From an uncultured Bacteroidia bacterium (lineage in GTDB: Bacteria; Bacteroidota; Bacteroidia; Bacteroidales; UBA932): a stretch of 64,000 bases of DNA. Shown piece after piece: positions 1 through 7,526 of this stretch. The stretch covers positions 1-64,000 of the forward strand of contig CACZUR010000010.1 in NCBI GenBank assembly GCA_902784435.1, read 5' to 3'. Every line of letters starts with the position of its first letter. The stretch's first letter is position 1. The position numbers were made by a program, and so were the translations under genes. Under the pieces are notes generated by a model. It searched no databases, had not been told where the DNA came from, and saw only the letters and a program-made list of their open reading frames with translations.

Positions 1-125
1 GAAAGCGATTCAAATCGTGAACAAGCAAAAACATTGGTAAAACATTAAATATTAACAAGTTATATAAACATGATGCGAGTTTATCGCATCGCTAGTATTT
101 CCTTATAAATATAGATTACAATCGA

Positions 126-308
126 TTTAACACCTGCCAAGGCCTATTGCGAGGAGCATATGGATACACCCTTGGTAGGGGACTTGTATGCTTCGCCGGC
201 TTATGTACGGAATGAAGCATCCCTGCTCCAGTTGAACCGATGAGATAAACCTGCTTATTGTGTGAGCCGCTTGGAAGAGATTGCGGCCGGCGGGTTTATT
301 TTTTTTAT
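126..308 (+). ncRNA. Candidate structured RNA ending in an intrinsic terminator
   Basis: No convincing gene lies here. Three helices can be drawn on the plus strand: CCTGCCAAGG (133-142) with CCTTGGTAGG (170-179); ATGCTTC (188-194) with GAAGCAT (214-220); and a terminator-like stem, TAAACC (246-251) with GGTTTA (293-298), enclosing GCCGC/GCGGC (266-270/283-287), followed by a T-rich run to 308. The minus strand has no matching U tract, so a rightward RNA converging on the repressor gene is favoured. It resembles no RNA family I can name. An open frame on the minus strand (127-477) looks like a shadow of the repressor gene. Confidence 0.4.
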
Positions 309-1000
309 TCTTCATCAAAGCCATTAAATAATCCTTTGATGGGGACACCATTCCATTTGAAATACCGATTTTTCTGTGAATTAATATACTTGCCTTTGAT
401 AATAGTTCCCTCAAGCGCTTTATCGTCCGCTTTAACTCCGGCCTCCGCAAAGGCATATCCTTGCGCGTTCCCACCAAAGCAGAGGATGGGTTCCAACCAG
501 TTCAATTTAACAGCCTTTCCTTTGATGGAGACGATTTCCATAAAATACAGCTTCCCAATTAACTCCGTTTCATTGCCACTGCAATTCACGACAATGTCTC
601 CCTCATTAAAACCCTCCATCATGGTGGGCACTCCATTGTTGACCAAAGCCGACAGGGTATCCCCCAACTTAATCCACTGCTTAAGCCCATCTATTGTATA
701 ATCCTTTTCTCTGAGCTGCTTCCGAAGTGCGTCAAGTTGTCCAGATAGGCGTTTAACCTGTTGTTTTAATTTATCCAGGTCTTTGCCGGAGACGCCGCCT
801 TCAAGCCACGCGGTATCCCAACCTTTGCTATTGTTGAGTAATTGTTCCAGCTTCGCCGCTGGTAGTTTTGATTCGCCGCGTTCCACTGCGGAAATGAAGC
901 CAATGGTTACGCCCAGATACTCTGCAACGTCTTTTTGGTAAAGGCCGTTCGTCTTGCGAAACTGCTTCAGGTCAACGGTTGGTTTGTCCCTTTTGCTCAT
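305..1000 (-). CDS. cI-like HTH repressor of the integrated element
   Basis: A 231-residue protein. Residues about 11-60 form an XRE-type helix-turn-helix (QKDVAEYLGVTIGFISAVERG). Residues about 75-105 are a charged heptad-rich segment likely to be a coiled coil for oligomerisation, followed by a beta-rich C-terminal domain of about 100 residues. That arrangement is typical of phage or ICE repressors, but I could not identify the Ser/Lys dyad of S24 self-cleaving repressors, so cleavage is not claimed. It is divergent from the operon starting at 1339, and the intervening 340 bp contains palindromes suited to binding it. Inferred role: keeping the element quiescent. Confidence 0.75.
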   Translation of the reverse strand: MSKRDKPTVDLKQFRKTNGLYQKDVAEYLGVTIGFISAVERGESKLPAAKLEQLLNNSKGWDTAWLEGGVSGKDLDKLKQQVKRLSGQLDALRKQLREKDYTIDGLKQWIKLGDTLSALVNNGVPTMMEGFNEGDIVVNCSGNETELIGKLYFMEIVSIKGKAVKLNWLEPILCFGGNAQGYAFAEAGVKADDKALEGTIIKGKYINSQKNRYFKWNGVPIKGLFNGFDEE

Positions 1001-1015
1001 ATGTGGTTGATTTTA

Positions 1016-1115
1016 GTATAATATACAAATGCAAATATACTCTTTTCTTACAAAATGCGATGCGCTCCAAATTATATTCTTTTGCGGTCTTGTTAATATA
1101 TTATACTATAATATA
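1016..1115. promoter_or_regulatory. Operator candidates between the divergent transcripts
   Basis: Two palindromes lie upstream of the repressor: GTATAATATAC at 1016-1026 and a perfect 19-bp palindrome TATATTATACTATAATATA at 1097-1115 (9-bp arms, central C). Near-copies with the same 9-1-9 geometry occur at 7523-7541 and 9908-9926 inside the element. Position and dyad symmetry suit a dimeric repressor, most simply the product of 305-1000. No clear -7 box was found beside them. Confidence 0.45.
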
Positions 1116-1138
1116 GCCTTAAAGCCTTATAATTGTGG

Positions 1139-1242
1139 AGCACTTGGGACCATTCTTCGTGCTAATCCGCCGTGTCTTGGCGGGAATCCTGGTACCAGAC
1201 AGTCTCCATATAGCCCGAGTCGTAATGATTCCGGGCTTTTCT
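1139..1242 (+). ncRNA. Multi-hairpin leader or small RNA with terminator
   Basis: Between the 19-bp palindrome and the first rightward gene are four successive stem-loops: AGCAC/GTGCT (1139-1163), CCGCC/GGCGG (1167-1183), the palindrome CTGGTACCAG (1189-1198), and a terminator-like hairpin AGCCCG/CGGGCT (1212-1237) followed by TTTTCTTT. A rightward transcript starting near the operator would be about 110-120 nt and end before the gene at 1339. It may be a small RNA, such as an anti-repressor antisense, or an attenuating leader. The sequence does not decide between these. Confidence 0.4.
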
Positions 1243-1338
1243 TTACCATATTCTTCACCTGATTATTAACGTCCATTCCCTTATTAATATAACTGAATAT
1301 CAACACTTTATGTTTAACACCTATAACAAACAACACCA

Positions 1339-1509
1339 ATGAACCGTTTAATTACACGTCTGTGGCCAGCAGTGGCCATTATCGTCGATGCTCTATTGAT
1401 CATCGATATCGGATCCGACCTTGTGAAGAAGTACAAGGAACGGAAGGCCGAAAAGCAAACAACCGAATCCACGGTCGAAGAGCCTGCTCCAGTAGTAGAA
1501 GAGGCGTAA
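1339..1509 (+). CDS. 56-residue single-pass membrane protein
   Basis: The product begins MNRLITRLWPAVAIIVDALL. One hydrophobic segment (about residues 8-26) is followed by a basic stretch (KKYKERKAEKQ) and an acidic tail ending VVEEA. It is the first gene of the rightward operon and its stop overlaps the next start (TAATG). Such short membrane proteins near the repressor are common in phage and mobile-element early regions, but I recognise no family. Start chosen as the first ATG; the preceding AACAAACAACACCA is a typical A-rich Bacteroidota leader. Confidence 0.55.
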   Translation: MNRLITRLWPAVAIIVDALLIIDIGSDLVKKYKERKAEKQTTESTVEEPAPVVEEA

Positions 1510-1646
1510 TGACCCTGGATGATCTCGTAAAAGCCCTCAAGGCCGTCGCAAGCATTCTGGATGGATGCTCAAAGCTTTGGGGGCTATTCTCTAAGAAGGG
1601 CAAATCCAAGCCCAAAACAGATACGGAAAATATTAATTCTGAATAA
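1509..1646 (+). CDS. 45-residue hypothetical protein
   Basis: It starts at the ATG overlapping the preceding stop codon, which indicates translational coupling. The N-terminal 25 residues form an amphipathic helix (DDLVKALKAVASILDGCSKL). The tail is basic then polar (FSKKGKSKPK). It ends 3 bp before the DUF3871 gene. No family recognised. The coupling, reading-frame continuity and position in an operon are the main evidence that it is a gene. Confidence 0.5.
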   Translation: MTLDDLVKALKAVASILDGCSKLWGLFSKKGKSKPKTDTENINSE

Positions 1647-1649
1647 ATT

Positions 1650-2696
1650 ATGTATAATGAATTAACTTTGATTCCGCAAAGAGTACGTGAATATCCTACT
1701 CTGCGCGGCGTCGACATCCCCGAGGCGAATATTGTCTCTGTGGAACCATTACCTATCGCTACAGCTGAAGAGGCCCCTACGCCTTTCATTGAAGCGAACA
1801 CTGCTGCCGTTAGCTGGAAAGAGCTAACGGAAGAAAGCATCCTCCCTTCATACGCTGATGGGGAGACGGTCGTACCTCATGCACAGTTCATACAAGCTAT
1901 CGTTCTTGCCGCGCATGACGCACTACCAAACGACACATTCGGTCCTATTGAGCTCCGTGCGTCTCACTTGACGCAGGGGCGTGTACCGAGTGCCGTATAC
2001 AAAAAAACCAGTGAACTGTTGGAATCGGAGAAGACCAAGTATTGGGAGCGCATCTGCTTCTGCGTCACCGTCACTTCCAAACAGTCCAACATCCTGGGTG
2101 AGCAATGCGCCTTGACGTTTGGCGGTTGCCGTTCGCTCCAGGATATCAATTACCACGGGAGGAAGAGTAGCGAGCTTTTCCAGACATACATATCGTATAG
2201 AGCGAAGATCTGTTCAAATTTACTTATTTCAATCCGGGACGGCTTGAAAGACCGAATAGAGGCCTCTGGCCCAGCAGAAATCTATGCCGCAGCCTACCAA
2301 CTATTCTCTCAATTCAACGCCGAAGAAAACGCCAAGTCCCTTGAAGGTCTTGGGCGCACGCGCATAACCGTTGATCAGTTTACCCACCTTATCGGGAAAC
2401 TGAGATACTATAATTGCCTCAGCACGGCAGACAAGAAGGAGTTGCCATTCCAGATAGAATTGGGCGACTCACAAGTCAATGCCGCTACCAGGAATTTCGT
2501 CAATAGCCACTTCGGCATCAACGGACGGGATTCCCTGGACCTGTTTAATACGCTGAACTGCTTCAATCAGGCGGTGAAGACCAATTCGTACCTACACAAC
2601 TTCTTGTCGAAGAACGCGAATTGCACCACGCTGATGCAAGGAATACAGCAATCTCTTGAAGGAACCTGTTCTGATTACGACTGGCTCCTGTCTTGA
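1650..2696 (+). CDS. DUF3871 family protein
   Basis: A 348-residue protein of a Bacteroidota family of unknown function common on integrated elements and plasmids. Recognisable family landmarks, from memory of homologues, are FIEANT near residue 46, a central segment of the form RxSHxxxGRxPxA, a YWERICF block, an LTFGG block and a C-terminal LEGTCSDYDWLL that matches the usual LEG...WYL ending. It follows the two small genes after 3 bp and is closed by a strong terminator, so 1339-2696 forms one transcription unit. No catalytic motif is visible. Family assignment is fairly secure; function is unknown. Confidence 0.75.
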   Translation: MYNELTLIPQRVREYPTLRGVDIPEANIVSVEPLPIATAEEAPTPFIEANTAAVSWKELTEESILPSYADGETVVPHAQFIQAIVLAAHDALPNDTFGPIELRASHLTQGRVPSAVYKKTSELLESEKTKYWERICFCVTVTSKQSNILGEQCALTFGGCRSLQDINYHGRKSSELFQTYISYRAKICSNLLISIRDGLKDRIEASGPAEIYAAAYQLFSQFNAEENAKSLEGLGRTRITVDQFTHLIGKLRYYNCLSTADKKELPFQIELGDSQVNAATRNFVNSHFGINGRDSLDLFNTLNCFNQAVKTNSYLHNFLSKNANCTTLMQGIQQSLEGTCSDYDWLLS

Positions 2697-2728
2697 TCCG
2701 TGGCCTCAGCGCCAAGATTACATCCGAG

Positions 2729-2764
2729 GAGGAGGGTATCACCACACGATACCTTCCTCTTTTT
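2729..2764 (+). terminator. Intrinsic terminator after the DUF3871 gene
   Basis: GAGGAGGGTATC (2729-2740) pairs with GATACCTTCCTC (2748-2759) with one G-U, followed by TTTTT. It separates the DUF3871 operon from the next set of small genes and argues against the longer open frame that starts at 2700. Confidence 0.85.
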
Positions 2765-2777
2765 ATTGCAAAACGAT

Positions 2778-3053
2778 ATGATACTATTACTTGTCGAATC
2801 TCAACCTAGCGCCTTTGGGCCTATGGACTTTTTGTATGATACTGCTGCCGATGATATCATGGTGGCTGTCGATGTCCGTGACTATAAAGGCCCCATCAAC
2901 CCTCAGCTATCAGAAGCTCAGGTGTTGGTCTCATACCCAGACGACTTCGCCTGGATGTTCTCTCTCACTGGGGAGCAGCCTGATTACTACGGCTACCTCA
3001 GAATGTTCAACTATCAGGATTATTGCACCTGGATTAACCAAAATTCAATCTAA
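2778..3053 (+). CDS. 91-residue hypothetical protein
   Basis: The start is taken as ATG 2778, just after the terminator; an in-frame GTG at 2700 would run through the terminator stem. The product is acidic (SYPDDFAWMFSLTGEQPDYY) and has no membrane segment or recognised motif. Its stop overlaps the next ATG (TAATG), so it is translationally coupled to 3053-3328. It is probably an accessory protein of the element. Confidence 0.55.
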   Translation: MILLLVESQPSAFGPMDFLYDTAADDIMVAVDVRDYKGPINPQLSEAQVLVSYPDDFAWMFSLTGEQPDYYGYLRMFNYQDYCTWINQNSI

Positions 3054-3328
3054 TGGAAGAATATATCGAAAATACCCGTGAGTATGTGGCGGCTAAAGAA
3101 CTTGAGCACGCCATTAACTCCTTCGGCTGGAAACCAGATGTGTTTGCCAAATCCATCCGTACCTTCCACAGAACACTCCAACAGGAACTCTTTCGTACCG
3201 TAATTGCCGTTATCAAAGAGATGGCAGAAGATGATTTCGGTACTGACGAACGCAACCAGGCCTCCCATGATACCGCCAAGGCCATCGTGAAGACCGGTGC
3301 ACTTGAAACTTATTTACCATATATCTAA
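3053..3328 (+). CDS. 91-residue hypothetical protein
   Basis: Coupled to the preceding gene by a TAATG overlap. The product is mostly helical and charged, with a conserved-looking centre (FHRTLQQELFRTVIAVIKEM) and no membrane segment. No family recognised. Four short genes packed head to tail from 2778 to 3997 point to one transcript. Confidence 0.55.
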   Translation: MEEYIENTREYVAAKELEHAINSFGWKPDVFAKSIRTFHRTLQQELFRTVIAVIKEMAEDDFGTDERNQASHDTAKAIVKTGALETYLPYI

Positions 3329-3332
3329 TCTT

Positions 3333-3650
3333 ATGAAAAAGAAGAAACTCACTTATTACGGCCGTCCCGTAAAGGTATCGGCCGAATCTTACCGCAATAA
3401 TGGTAGCCTCGCCCTTATGCTCACCTACGATAACGGCGACACCGAGGTTATTACCGTTAACCTTAACAGCAGGTTCCAGTCAGATAGCCTCGCCTTTATT
3501 GATACAAACAACCACCCCGCGGCAGAGCGCTTCATCCAGGACAACGGATTGGGAGTCCCGATGGGCGTTACCGAGCGCAGCGGCTTCTGCCAGTATCCGC
3601 TTTACACAATTTTCACCAAATCATTATGGAAACGACCGTGCAATCATTAG
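3333..3650 (+). CDS. DUF4313-like protein
   Basis: A 105-residue protein. The block FIDTNNHPAAERFIQDNGLG followed by SGFCQYPLY resembles DUF4313, a small family on Bacteroidota conjugative elements and phages, as I remember its members. Function is unknown. The start at ATG 3333 follows the preceding stop by 4 bp; an upstream in-frame start at 3297 would overlap the previous gene. The last codons overlap the next gene by 25 bp. Confidence 0.6.
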   Translation: MKKKKLTYYGRPVKVSAESYRNNGSLALMLTYDNGDTEVITVNLNSRFQSDSLAFIDTNNHPAAERFIQDNGLGVPMGVTERSGFCQYPLYTIFTKSLWKRPCNH

Positions 3651-3997
3651 AACAACAGCGCAGGATGGCAGCCTACATTCTGGAGGTCCTCAGGAATTAC
3701 CCCATTATCGTAATGAGTTGGGGCGTGGACAACAAAAGCTACCGCATTGCCGAGGACGCTGAACACCGCTCTGGACTGGAATTCACCGTACAGGGCTTCA
3801 AGCACAAGGGGAAAGTTCAAATCCTCTACGACGAGGGCGCTGATGCGTTCCTCTTCAACCTCATCGACACCGATGGCAAAACCGTCAAAACCAGGGAAGA
3901 CGTTTACGTTAACGAACTGGTCCCTGCCATAGACGAAGCCGTGGAGAAAGTCGAAAACTACAGCGCGCGGATATGCCAAGAATATGGCATTTCCTAA
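3626..3997 (+). CDS. 123-residue hypothetical protein
   Basis: It starts inside the end of the DUF4313-like gene in another frame. The product has a predicted N-terminal helix, a beta-rich middle (GLEFTVQGFKHKGKVQILYD) and a C-terminal helix rich in E and V. No family recognised. It is the last of the 2778-3997 cluster; about 80 bp follow before the recombinase, containing a stem-loop GGGGCGTCAG/CTGGCGCCC without a U tract. Confidence 0.5.
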   Translation: METTVQSLEQQRRMAAYILEVLRNYPIIVMSWGVDNKSYRIAEDAEHRSGLEFTVQGFKHKGKVQILYDEGADAFLFNLIDTDGKTVKTREDVYVNELVPAIDEAVEKVENYSARICQEYGIS

Positions 3998-4081
3998 TTG
4001 CGCAGATTCTCACAAAAGGGGCGTCAGGTTATTCTGGCGCCCTATCTCATATACTAAACGTTCGTTTAACAATCGTGAAAA

Positions 4082-4777
4082 ATGACTTACATTGCTTATT
4101 TACGCCAATCCACGAAGAAGCAGGCCGTCTCCGGCCTGGGCATCGAGGCACAGCGGGAGATTATCCACAACTACCTGCGTGACCAAACCCCAATTGCTGA
4201 ATTTGTGGAAACAGAGAGCGGCCGACATAACGACCGCCCTAAACTTACAGAAGCTTTGGCCCTATGCAGGAAGACTAATTCTACCCTGATCGTGGCTAAG
4301 CTCGACCGTCTCTCCAGGAACGTCGCCTTTACCAGCAAGCTCCTGGAGTCAGACGTTGAAATCAAATTTTGCGACTTCCCGGAGGCCAATAAGCTGGTAC
4401 TGCACATCATCGCCAGCATCGCCGAGTATGAAGCGCAACTCATCTCCACCCGTACGAAGCAGTCCCTGGATGCCAAGAAGGCCCGTGGAATGGCTTTGGG
4501 GAAACCGGAGAATCTTACAGGTAACCTGGATAAGGCAATCTCCAACTCCAGGAAGACCAATATGCGAAAGGCGCGCGAGAATCCCAACAACAAGCGCGCA
4601 GCTGCAATGCTCAAGGTCCTAGTAAAGCAGGATCTCACACTGGCCGCTATGGCAGAGACGCTGAATGCTGAAGGTTTTGTCACCAGCAGGGGCGCCAAGT
4701 TCACGCCATGGTCGGTCAGCGTACTAATCAAACGTTACAACCTTAATAACATTCATCATGAAACAGTTCAAGAATGA
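4082..4777 (+). CDS. Serine recombinase (resolvase/invertase type)
   Basis: A 231-residue protein. The N-terminal catalytic domain has the nucleophile context YLRQS (Ser10), the GLGIEAQ block near residue 20 and the DRLSR motif (75-79). A basic linker follows, then a C-terminal helix-turn-helix (about 175-225) containing LNAEGFVTSRGAKFTPWSV. Size and layout match small serine recombinases acting on short sites rather than large serine integrases. The element also has a tyrosine integrase, so this enzyme more likely inverts a segment or resolves multimers; I saw no flanking invertible repeats. A small dyad, AAACG TT CGTTT, lies about 25 bp upstream of the start. The end overlaps ssb by 20 bp. 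Confidence 0.85.
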   Translation: MTYIAYLRQSTKKQAVSGLGIEAQREIIHNYLRDQTPIAEFVETESGRHNDRPKLTEALALCRKTNSTLIVAKLDRLSRNVAFTSKLLESDVEIKFCDFPEANKLVLHIIASIAEYEAQLISTRTKQSLDAKKARGMALGKPENLTGNLDKAISNSRKTNMRKARENPNNKRAAAMLKVLVKQDLTLAAMAETLNAEGFVTSRGAKFTPWSVSVLIKRYNLNNIHHETVQE

Positions 4778-5084
4778 AATCACCATCTGCGGAGTAGTTG
4801 GCAAGGCCTACGTAACCACAGTCGCCGGTACCGAGACGGCGCAGTTCTCAGTAATGACAGAGGACACCTATAGCAGTAGGGACGGCGCCACCGTCGTTAA
4901 CTGCACCTGGTTTTCCGTTCGTGCGTGGAAAGGTGCCGGCATCGCCGAACTTTCCAAAATTACCAAAGGCTCATGGGTGGAAGTCCATGGGAAGCAGCGG
5001 TGTCGACGCTACGTCGGGGAAGATGGCGCAGACCGCGTCTGCTACGAAATCATCGCCCATACAGTAAAGCTTGTGGAGGAGTAG
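4758..5084 (+). CDS. ssb: Single-stranded DNA-binding protein, element-encoded
   Basis: A 108-residue OB-fold SSB: N-terminal ITICGVVGKA strand, an NCTWFSVRAW block, and KGSWVEVHGKQRCRRY, typical of bacterial SSB beta-strands. It stops right after the OB fold (HTVKLVEE) and lacks the glycine-rich linker and acidic DDxPF tip that recruits host repair proteins. It overlaps the recombinase by 20 bp and is followed by 5087 after 2 bp. It probably serves replication of the excised element. Confidence 0.8.
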   Translation: MKQFKNEITICGVVGKAYVTTVAGTETAQFSVMTEDTYSSRDGATVVNCTWFSVRAWKGAGIAELSKITKGSWVEVHGKQRCRRYVGEDGADRVCYEIIAHTVKLVEE

Positions 5085-5086
5085 CC

Positions 5087-5686
5087 ATGCCGAACTGGGC
5101 CTATACTCTATACAAGGTAAGGGGCAGCGAATCCGAAGTAGCTGCCCTTCACAAAACCATTCAGAACCTGGACCAACGAGAGGAATCACTACTGCCGAAC
5201 GGCTTTGGGAAGCTATGGCTTGGTAATCTTGTCCATGCTTTAGGTGGTGATTGGGAGAAAACCTATTGCCGTGGACACATCTTGGATTACTCTCTGGAAA
5301 ACGGCATCCTCAAAATCAACACGGAGACGGCCTGGGGAGAGATGAGCGATGTTAGGCATTTTATCGAACAGAAGTACCCCTCGCTGCAAATCTTCTTTCA
5401 GACGGAGGAATGTGGCATGTGTATCTTCCAGACCAATGATGCTACCGGTGAATACTTCCCTGAACGTTGGCTACTTGACTATAACGACGAGAAGAAGAAT
5501 GTCTTTATCTGGGAGTACTTTACAGATCTCCCGGCCGTAATCCAATATCTCAAGGACAACGGCGTGATCGAGAAAGACATCCAACCCACAAAGGAAGCAA
5601 TAGTCGCCGTACTTTCTGAGATTGAGGAGGAGCGGCCGGATGATATAAGTTGGATGTTGGAGGAGTTCGTGGTTGTGGATGACTGA
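5087..5686 (+). CDS. Api92/YubB-like protein (ferredoxin-like fold)
   Basis: A 199-residue protein beginning MPNWAYTLYKVRG, close to the MPNWxxN signature of Api92-like/YubB proteins of phages and plasmids, with a TAWGE segment (about residue 72) that also recurs in that family. The acidic C-terminal part (IEEERPDDISWMLEEF) looks lineage-specific. Function is unknown. The start is ATG 5087, 2 bp after ssb. It is the last gene of the rightward arm, facing a bidirectional terminator. Confidence 0.6.
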   Translation: MPNWAYTLYKVRGSESEVAALHKTIQNLDQREESLLPNGFGKLWLGNLVHALGGDWEKTYCRGHILDYSLENGILKINTETAWGEMSDVRHFIEQKYPSLQIFFQTEECGMCIFQTNDATGEYFPERWLLDYNDEKKNVFIWEYFTDLPAVIQYLKDNGVIEKDIQPTKEAIVAVLSEIEEERPDDISWMLEEFVVVDD

Positions 5687-5697
5687 ATATGTGAAAA

Positions 5698-5733
5698 GAA
5701 AAGTGCCCAAGGCATAAGCCAAGGGCACTTTTT
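5698..5733. terminator. Bidirectional terminator between convergent operons
   Basis: AAGTGCCC (5701-5708) pairs with GGGCACTT (5723-5730), followed by T's on the plus strand and, read leftward, by a T-rich run (complement of GAAAAGAAA). It separates the rightward arm from the leftward gene ending at 5732. Confidence 0.8.
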
Positions 5734-6304
5734 ATGCTTTCAATTCTTTCAAATTTGCTTTAATCCCATCCCTCAAGACCTCCGCTTCAGATATCTCGGT
5801 CTCAATTCCATCCAAAGCCTCAGTGAACATATCTTTGGCTTCATCAATCCTTCCGGCTGCATACAAACAACAGGCATAGAGTTCTTGAGCATAAGCAATC
5901 TCGACTGTCCCAGGGAAGTTGGTGCAAGCGATTCTGTAAACCTTTTCACCCCACACCATTGCTTCATCGATGCGGCCGAGCCGCAGTAATATTTCAACCA
6001 GTAGCGAAACGGTATCCATGTGAATCAGGATACAGGAAGCGCTATCGATCTCCTTATCAATTACCTCATCCAGTCCAACCAAAAGATCATTTACAGCTTT
6101 GTATCCATCTCCTGTCACTGCAAAATCATGCTCTGCTTGAGCGTATAGGAGGTGTAGTCGGTTGTCCATTCCCGGATCCCTTGCATATTCCTCTTTACAC
6201 CAGTCCAGATATTCTGCCATATCGGAATCGTTGGCCTGGTGAAAGGTCAGATGCAGCGTCCGACCATACTTTAATACTAGTTTATCTTCAAATGATTTTT
6301 CCAT
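5732..6304 (-). CDS. TPR-like helical repeat protein
   Basis: A 190-residue all-helical protein. At least two TPR-like units are visible, for example LLRLGRIDEAMVWGEKVY (about 105-122) and LYAAGRIDEAKDMFTEALD (about 142-160), which share the GRIDEA core. No signal peptide. It is likely a cytoplasmic adaptor. It lies 19 bp downstream of the HNH-like gene on the same strand and is probably cotranscribed. Function is not known. Confidence 0.65.
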   Translation of the reverse strand: MEKSFEDKLVLKYGRTLHLTFHQANDSDMAEYLDWCKEEYARDPGMDNRLHLLYAQAEHDFAVTGDGYKAVNDLLVGLDEVIDKEIDSASCILIHMDTVSLLVEILLRLGRIDEAMVWGEKVYRIACTNFPGTVEIAYAQELYACCLYAAGRIDEAKDMFTEALDGIETEISEAEVLRDGIKANLKELKA

Positions 6305-6323
6305 AAATATTTAATATTTAGTG

Positions 6324-7064
6324 TTAAACCCAATAATCAGGAATATGTTTCCCCGCATTTAGTTCAAGGTTGCGGGTTTTTCTGTCCTCGTACCTTTTTT
6401 TGCAAAAAGCAATATAACGAGGATCTGTCTTCTCTGTCCATTCAAGATTATCGGAAGCGCAGTTGTGATAATCCAAGTCTCGATGTAGGATAACTGGCTC
6501 TTTTAGGCCAGCGTCATCACCCTGGATATAGCCACATTCCTTCATTAGATCGTCGATATATTCTCTCTCGTCCAAAAGGATCCAAATAAATGTGTTGTTC
6601 GACGGGTATTCCAAATCCATATCGTGATCAACCCAGTGGTCCCAGCTAGGAAATTTCTGTCCTTTTTCCCAGATAGTTCCGTCAGCGTGAACCTCAATAA
6701 ATTTCCCATTCGAATACAACGTCTCTTTGGCTCTGTTTGAATGCCTGTAGTGATAAGGGACCCATTCCAAGTTTTGGTAATCACAGTTCGTCCAGTCCCC
6801 GTCTTTGTGATTAATGACATACTCCTTTCCATTATTGGGAGAAGGTGGTCCAAAGTTCAGAATGACAGCATTTACAATATTGAGCATAGTGCCGTCCTTC
6901 ATCAGAACAAAGTTGTAGTTGAAATCATGAACGATCGGTAGCTCTTTTCCCACCGAATTGTTCTTAGTGCATACGGCCGCATAATCACCAGTGCTTGCGA
7001 CCCAAATTCTGTGGCCATTTCTCTGATATATGCCACAGATTTTTCCTTTAATCGTTTTTGTCAT
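6324..7064 (-). CDS. Protein with two HNH-like modules
   Basis: The start is taken at ATG 7064 (product begins MTKTIKGKICGIY), which overlaps the previous gene; a longer in-frame start at 7112 adds only a lysine-rich stretch. Two similar blocks occur: INHKDGDWTNCDYQNLEWV (about residue 85) and LHRDLDYHNCASDNLEWTE (about residue 195). The first fits the HNH_3 pattern HxDG...N...NLEW of phage-associated endonucleases. In the second the DG is replaced by DL, so it may be degenerate. It is not inside an interrupted gene, so a homing role is not evident. Confidence 0.65.
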   Translation of the reverse strand: MTKTIKGKICGIYQRNGHRIWVASTGDYAAVCTKNNSVGKELPIVHDFNYNFVLMKDGTMLNIVNAVILNFGPPSPNNGKEYVINHKDGDWTNCDYQNLEWVPYHYRHSNRAKETLYSNGKFIEVHADGTIWEKGQKFPSWDHWVDHDMDLEYPSNNTFIWILLDEREYIDDLMKECGYIQGDDAGLKEPVILHRDLDYHNCASDNLEWTEKTDPRYIAFCKKRYEDRKTRNLELNAGKHIPDYWV

Positions 7065-7401
7065 TTTCTTCTTCTTTTTTTGATGTTCTGGACGTGATGA
7101 TAAGTTCCACACCGTAGTCTTCCTTTAGGTGCTTCTTTAACTGATAATAACTGTCTGCCTTGCGTCTTTTCCTCTCAAGCAGGTCAAGAAGCTCGCGCAG
7201 GTCAATTTCGATGGTCATGCCGCTGGCTATGCCTCCGACATGTTGCGCAAGGACTTCGATTTCCTGTTCAAGTGAAAGAGCTGGTTTCTGGGGTTCAGAA
7301 TTCCCGTCCGTCGTGCACTCGGCAGTATTTGAAATCGGTGCTTTATTAACATTTGTCCTCCCGGCACCGAACAGCGAGGACATGAGACTTGATAAAAACA
7401 T
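7048..7401 (-). CDS. 117-residue hypothetical protein
   Basis: The N-terminus MFLSSLMSSLFGAGRTN is short and hydrophobic. A low-complexity region follows, then helices (LSLEQEIEVLAQHVG and LRELLDLLERKRRKADSYYQ) and a highly charged KKEEENDKND tail. The middle looks like a coiled coil. It overlaps the HNH-like gene by 17 bp, implying coupling. No family recognised. Confidence 0.5.
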   Translation of the reverse strand: MFLSSLMSSLFGAGRTNVNKAPISNTAECTTDGNSEPQKPALSLEQEIEVLAQHVGGIASGMTIEIDLRELLDLLERKRRKADSYYQLKKHLKEDYGVELIITSRTSKKEEENDKND

Positions 7402-7430
7402 AAATTATATATTTTAAATTAATTATTACT

Positions 7431-7473
7431 GGACGATAACAGGCGCCAATAATCGGCTGACGCCTGTCCGTCC
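7431..7473. other. Long intergenic stem-loop
   Basis: GGACG (7431-7435) pairs with CGTCC (7469-7473), and inside it ACAGGCG (7439-7445) pairs with CGCCTGT (7461-7467). It lies in the 125-bp gap between the helicase gene and the gene starting at 7401, both leftward. There is no U tract on either strand, so it is not a standard terminator; RNA processing or a protein site are possible. Confidence 0.45.
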
Positions 7474-7526
7474 CTCACAAATCAGGAATTAAGTTCCTCT
7501 GACCAGCATATCTTTAATTTGGTATA

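Noticed and set aside
127..477. 116-codon minus-strand frame at the left edge
   Set aside because: Its larger part overlaps the repressor gene in another frame and the rest covers the helices of the candidate RNA; no recognisable protein features.
1181..1190. Ten-base match (CGGGAATC context) to the tRNA-Leu 3' end, as a possible attachment site
   Set aside because: The match is too short and lies within a hairpin between the repressor and its divergent operon; a true attachment repeat would extend further along the T arm and acceptor stem.
4082..4777. Serine recombinase considered as the element's integrase
   Set aside because: The tyrosine recombinase sits at the tRNA junction; the serine enzyme is short, internal and lacks the long C-terminal domain of large serine integrases.
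6324..7064. HNH protein considered as a homing endonuclease in an intron
   Set aside because: No interrupted host gene or intron structure surrounds it; it is one gene in an ordinary operon.
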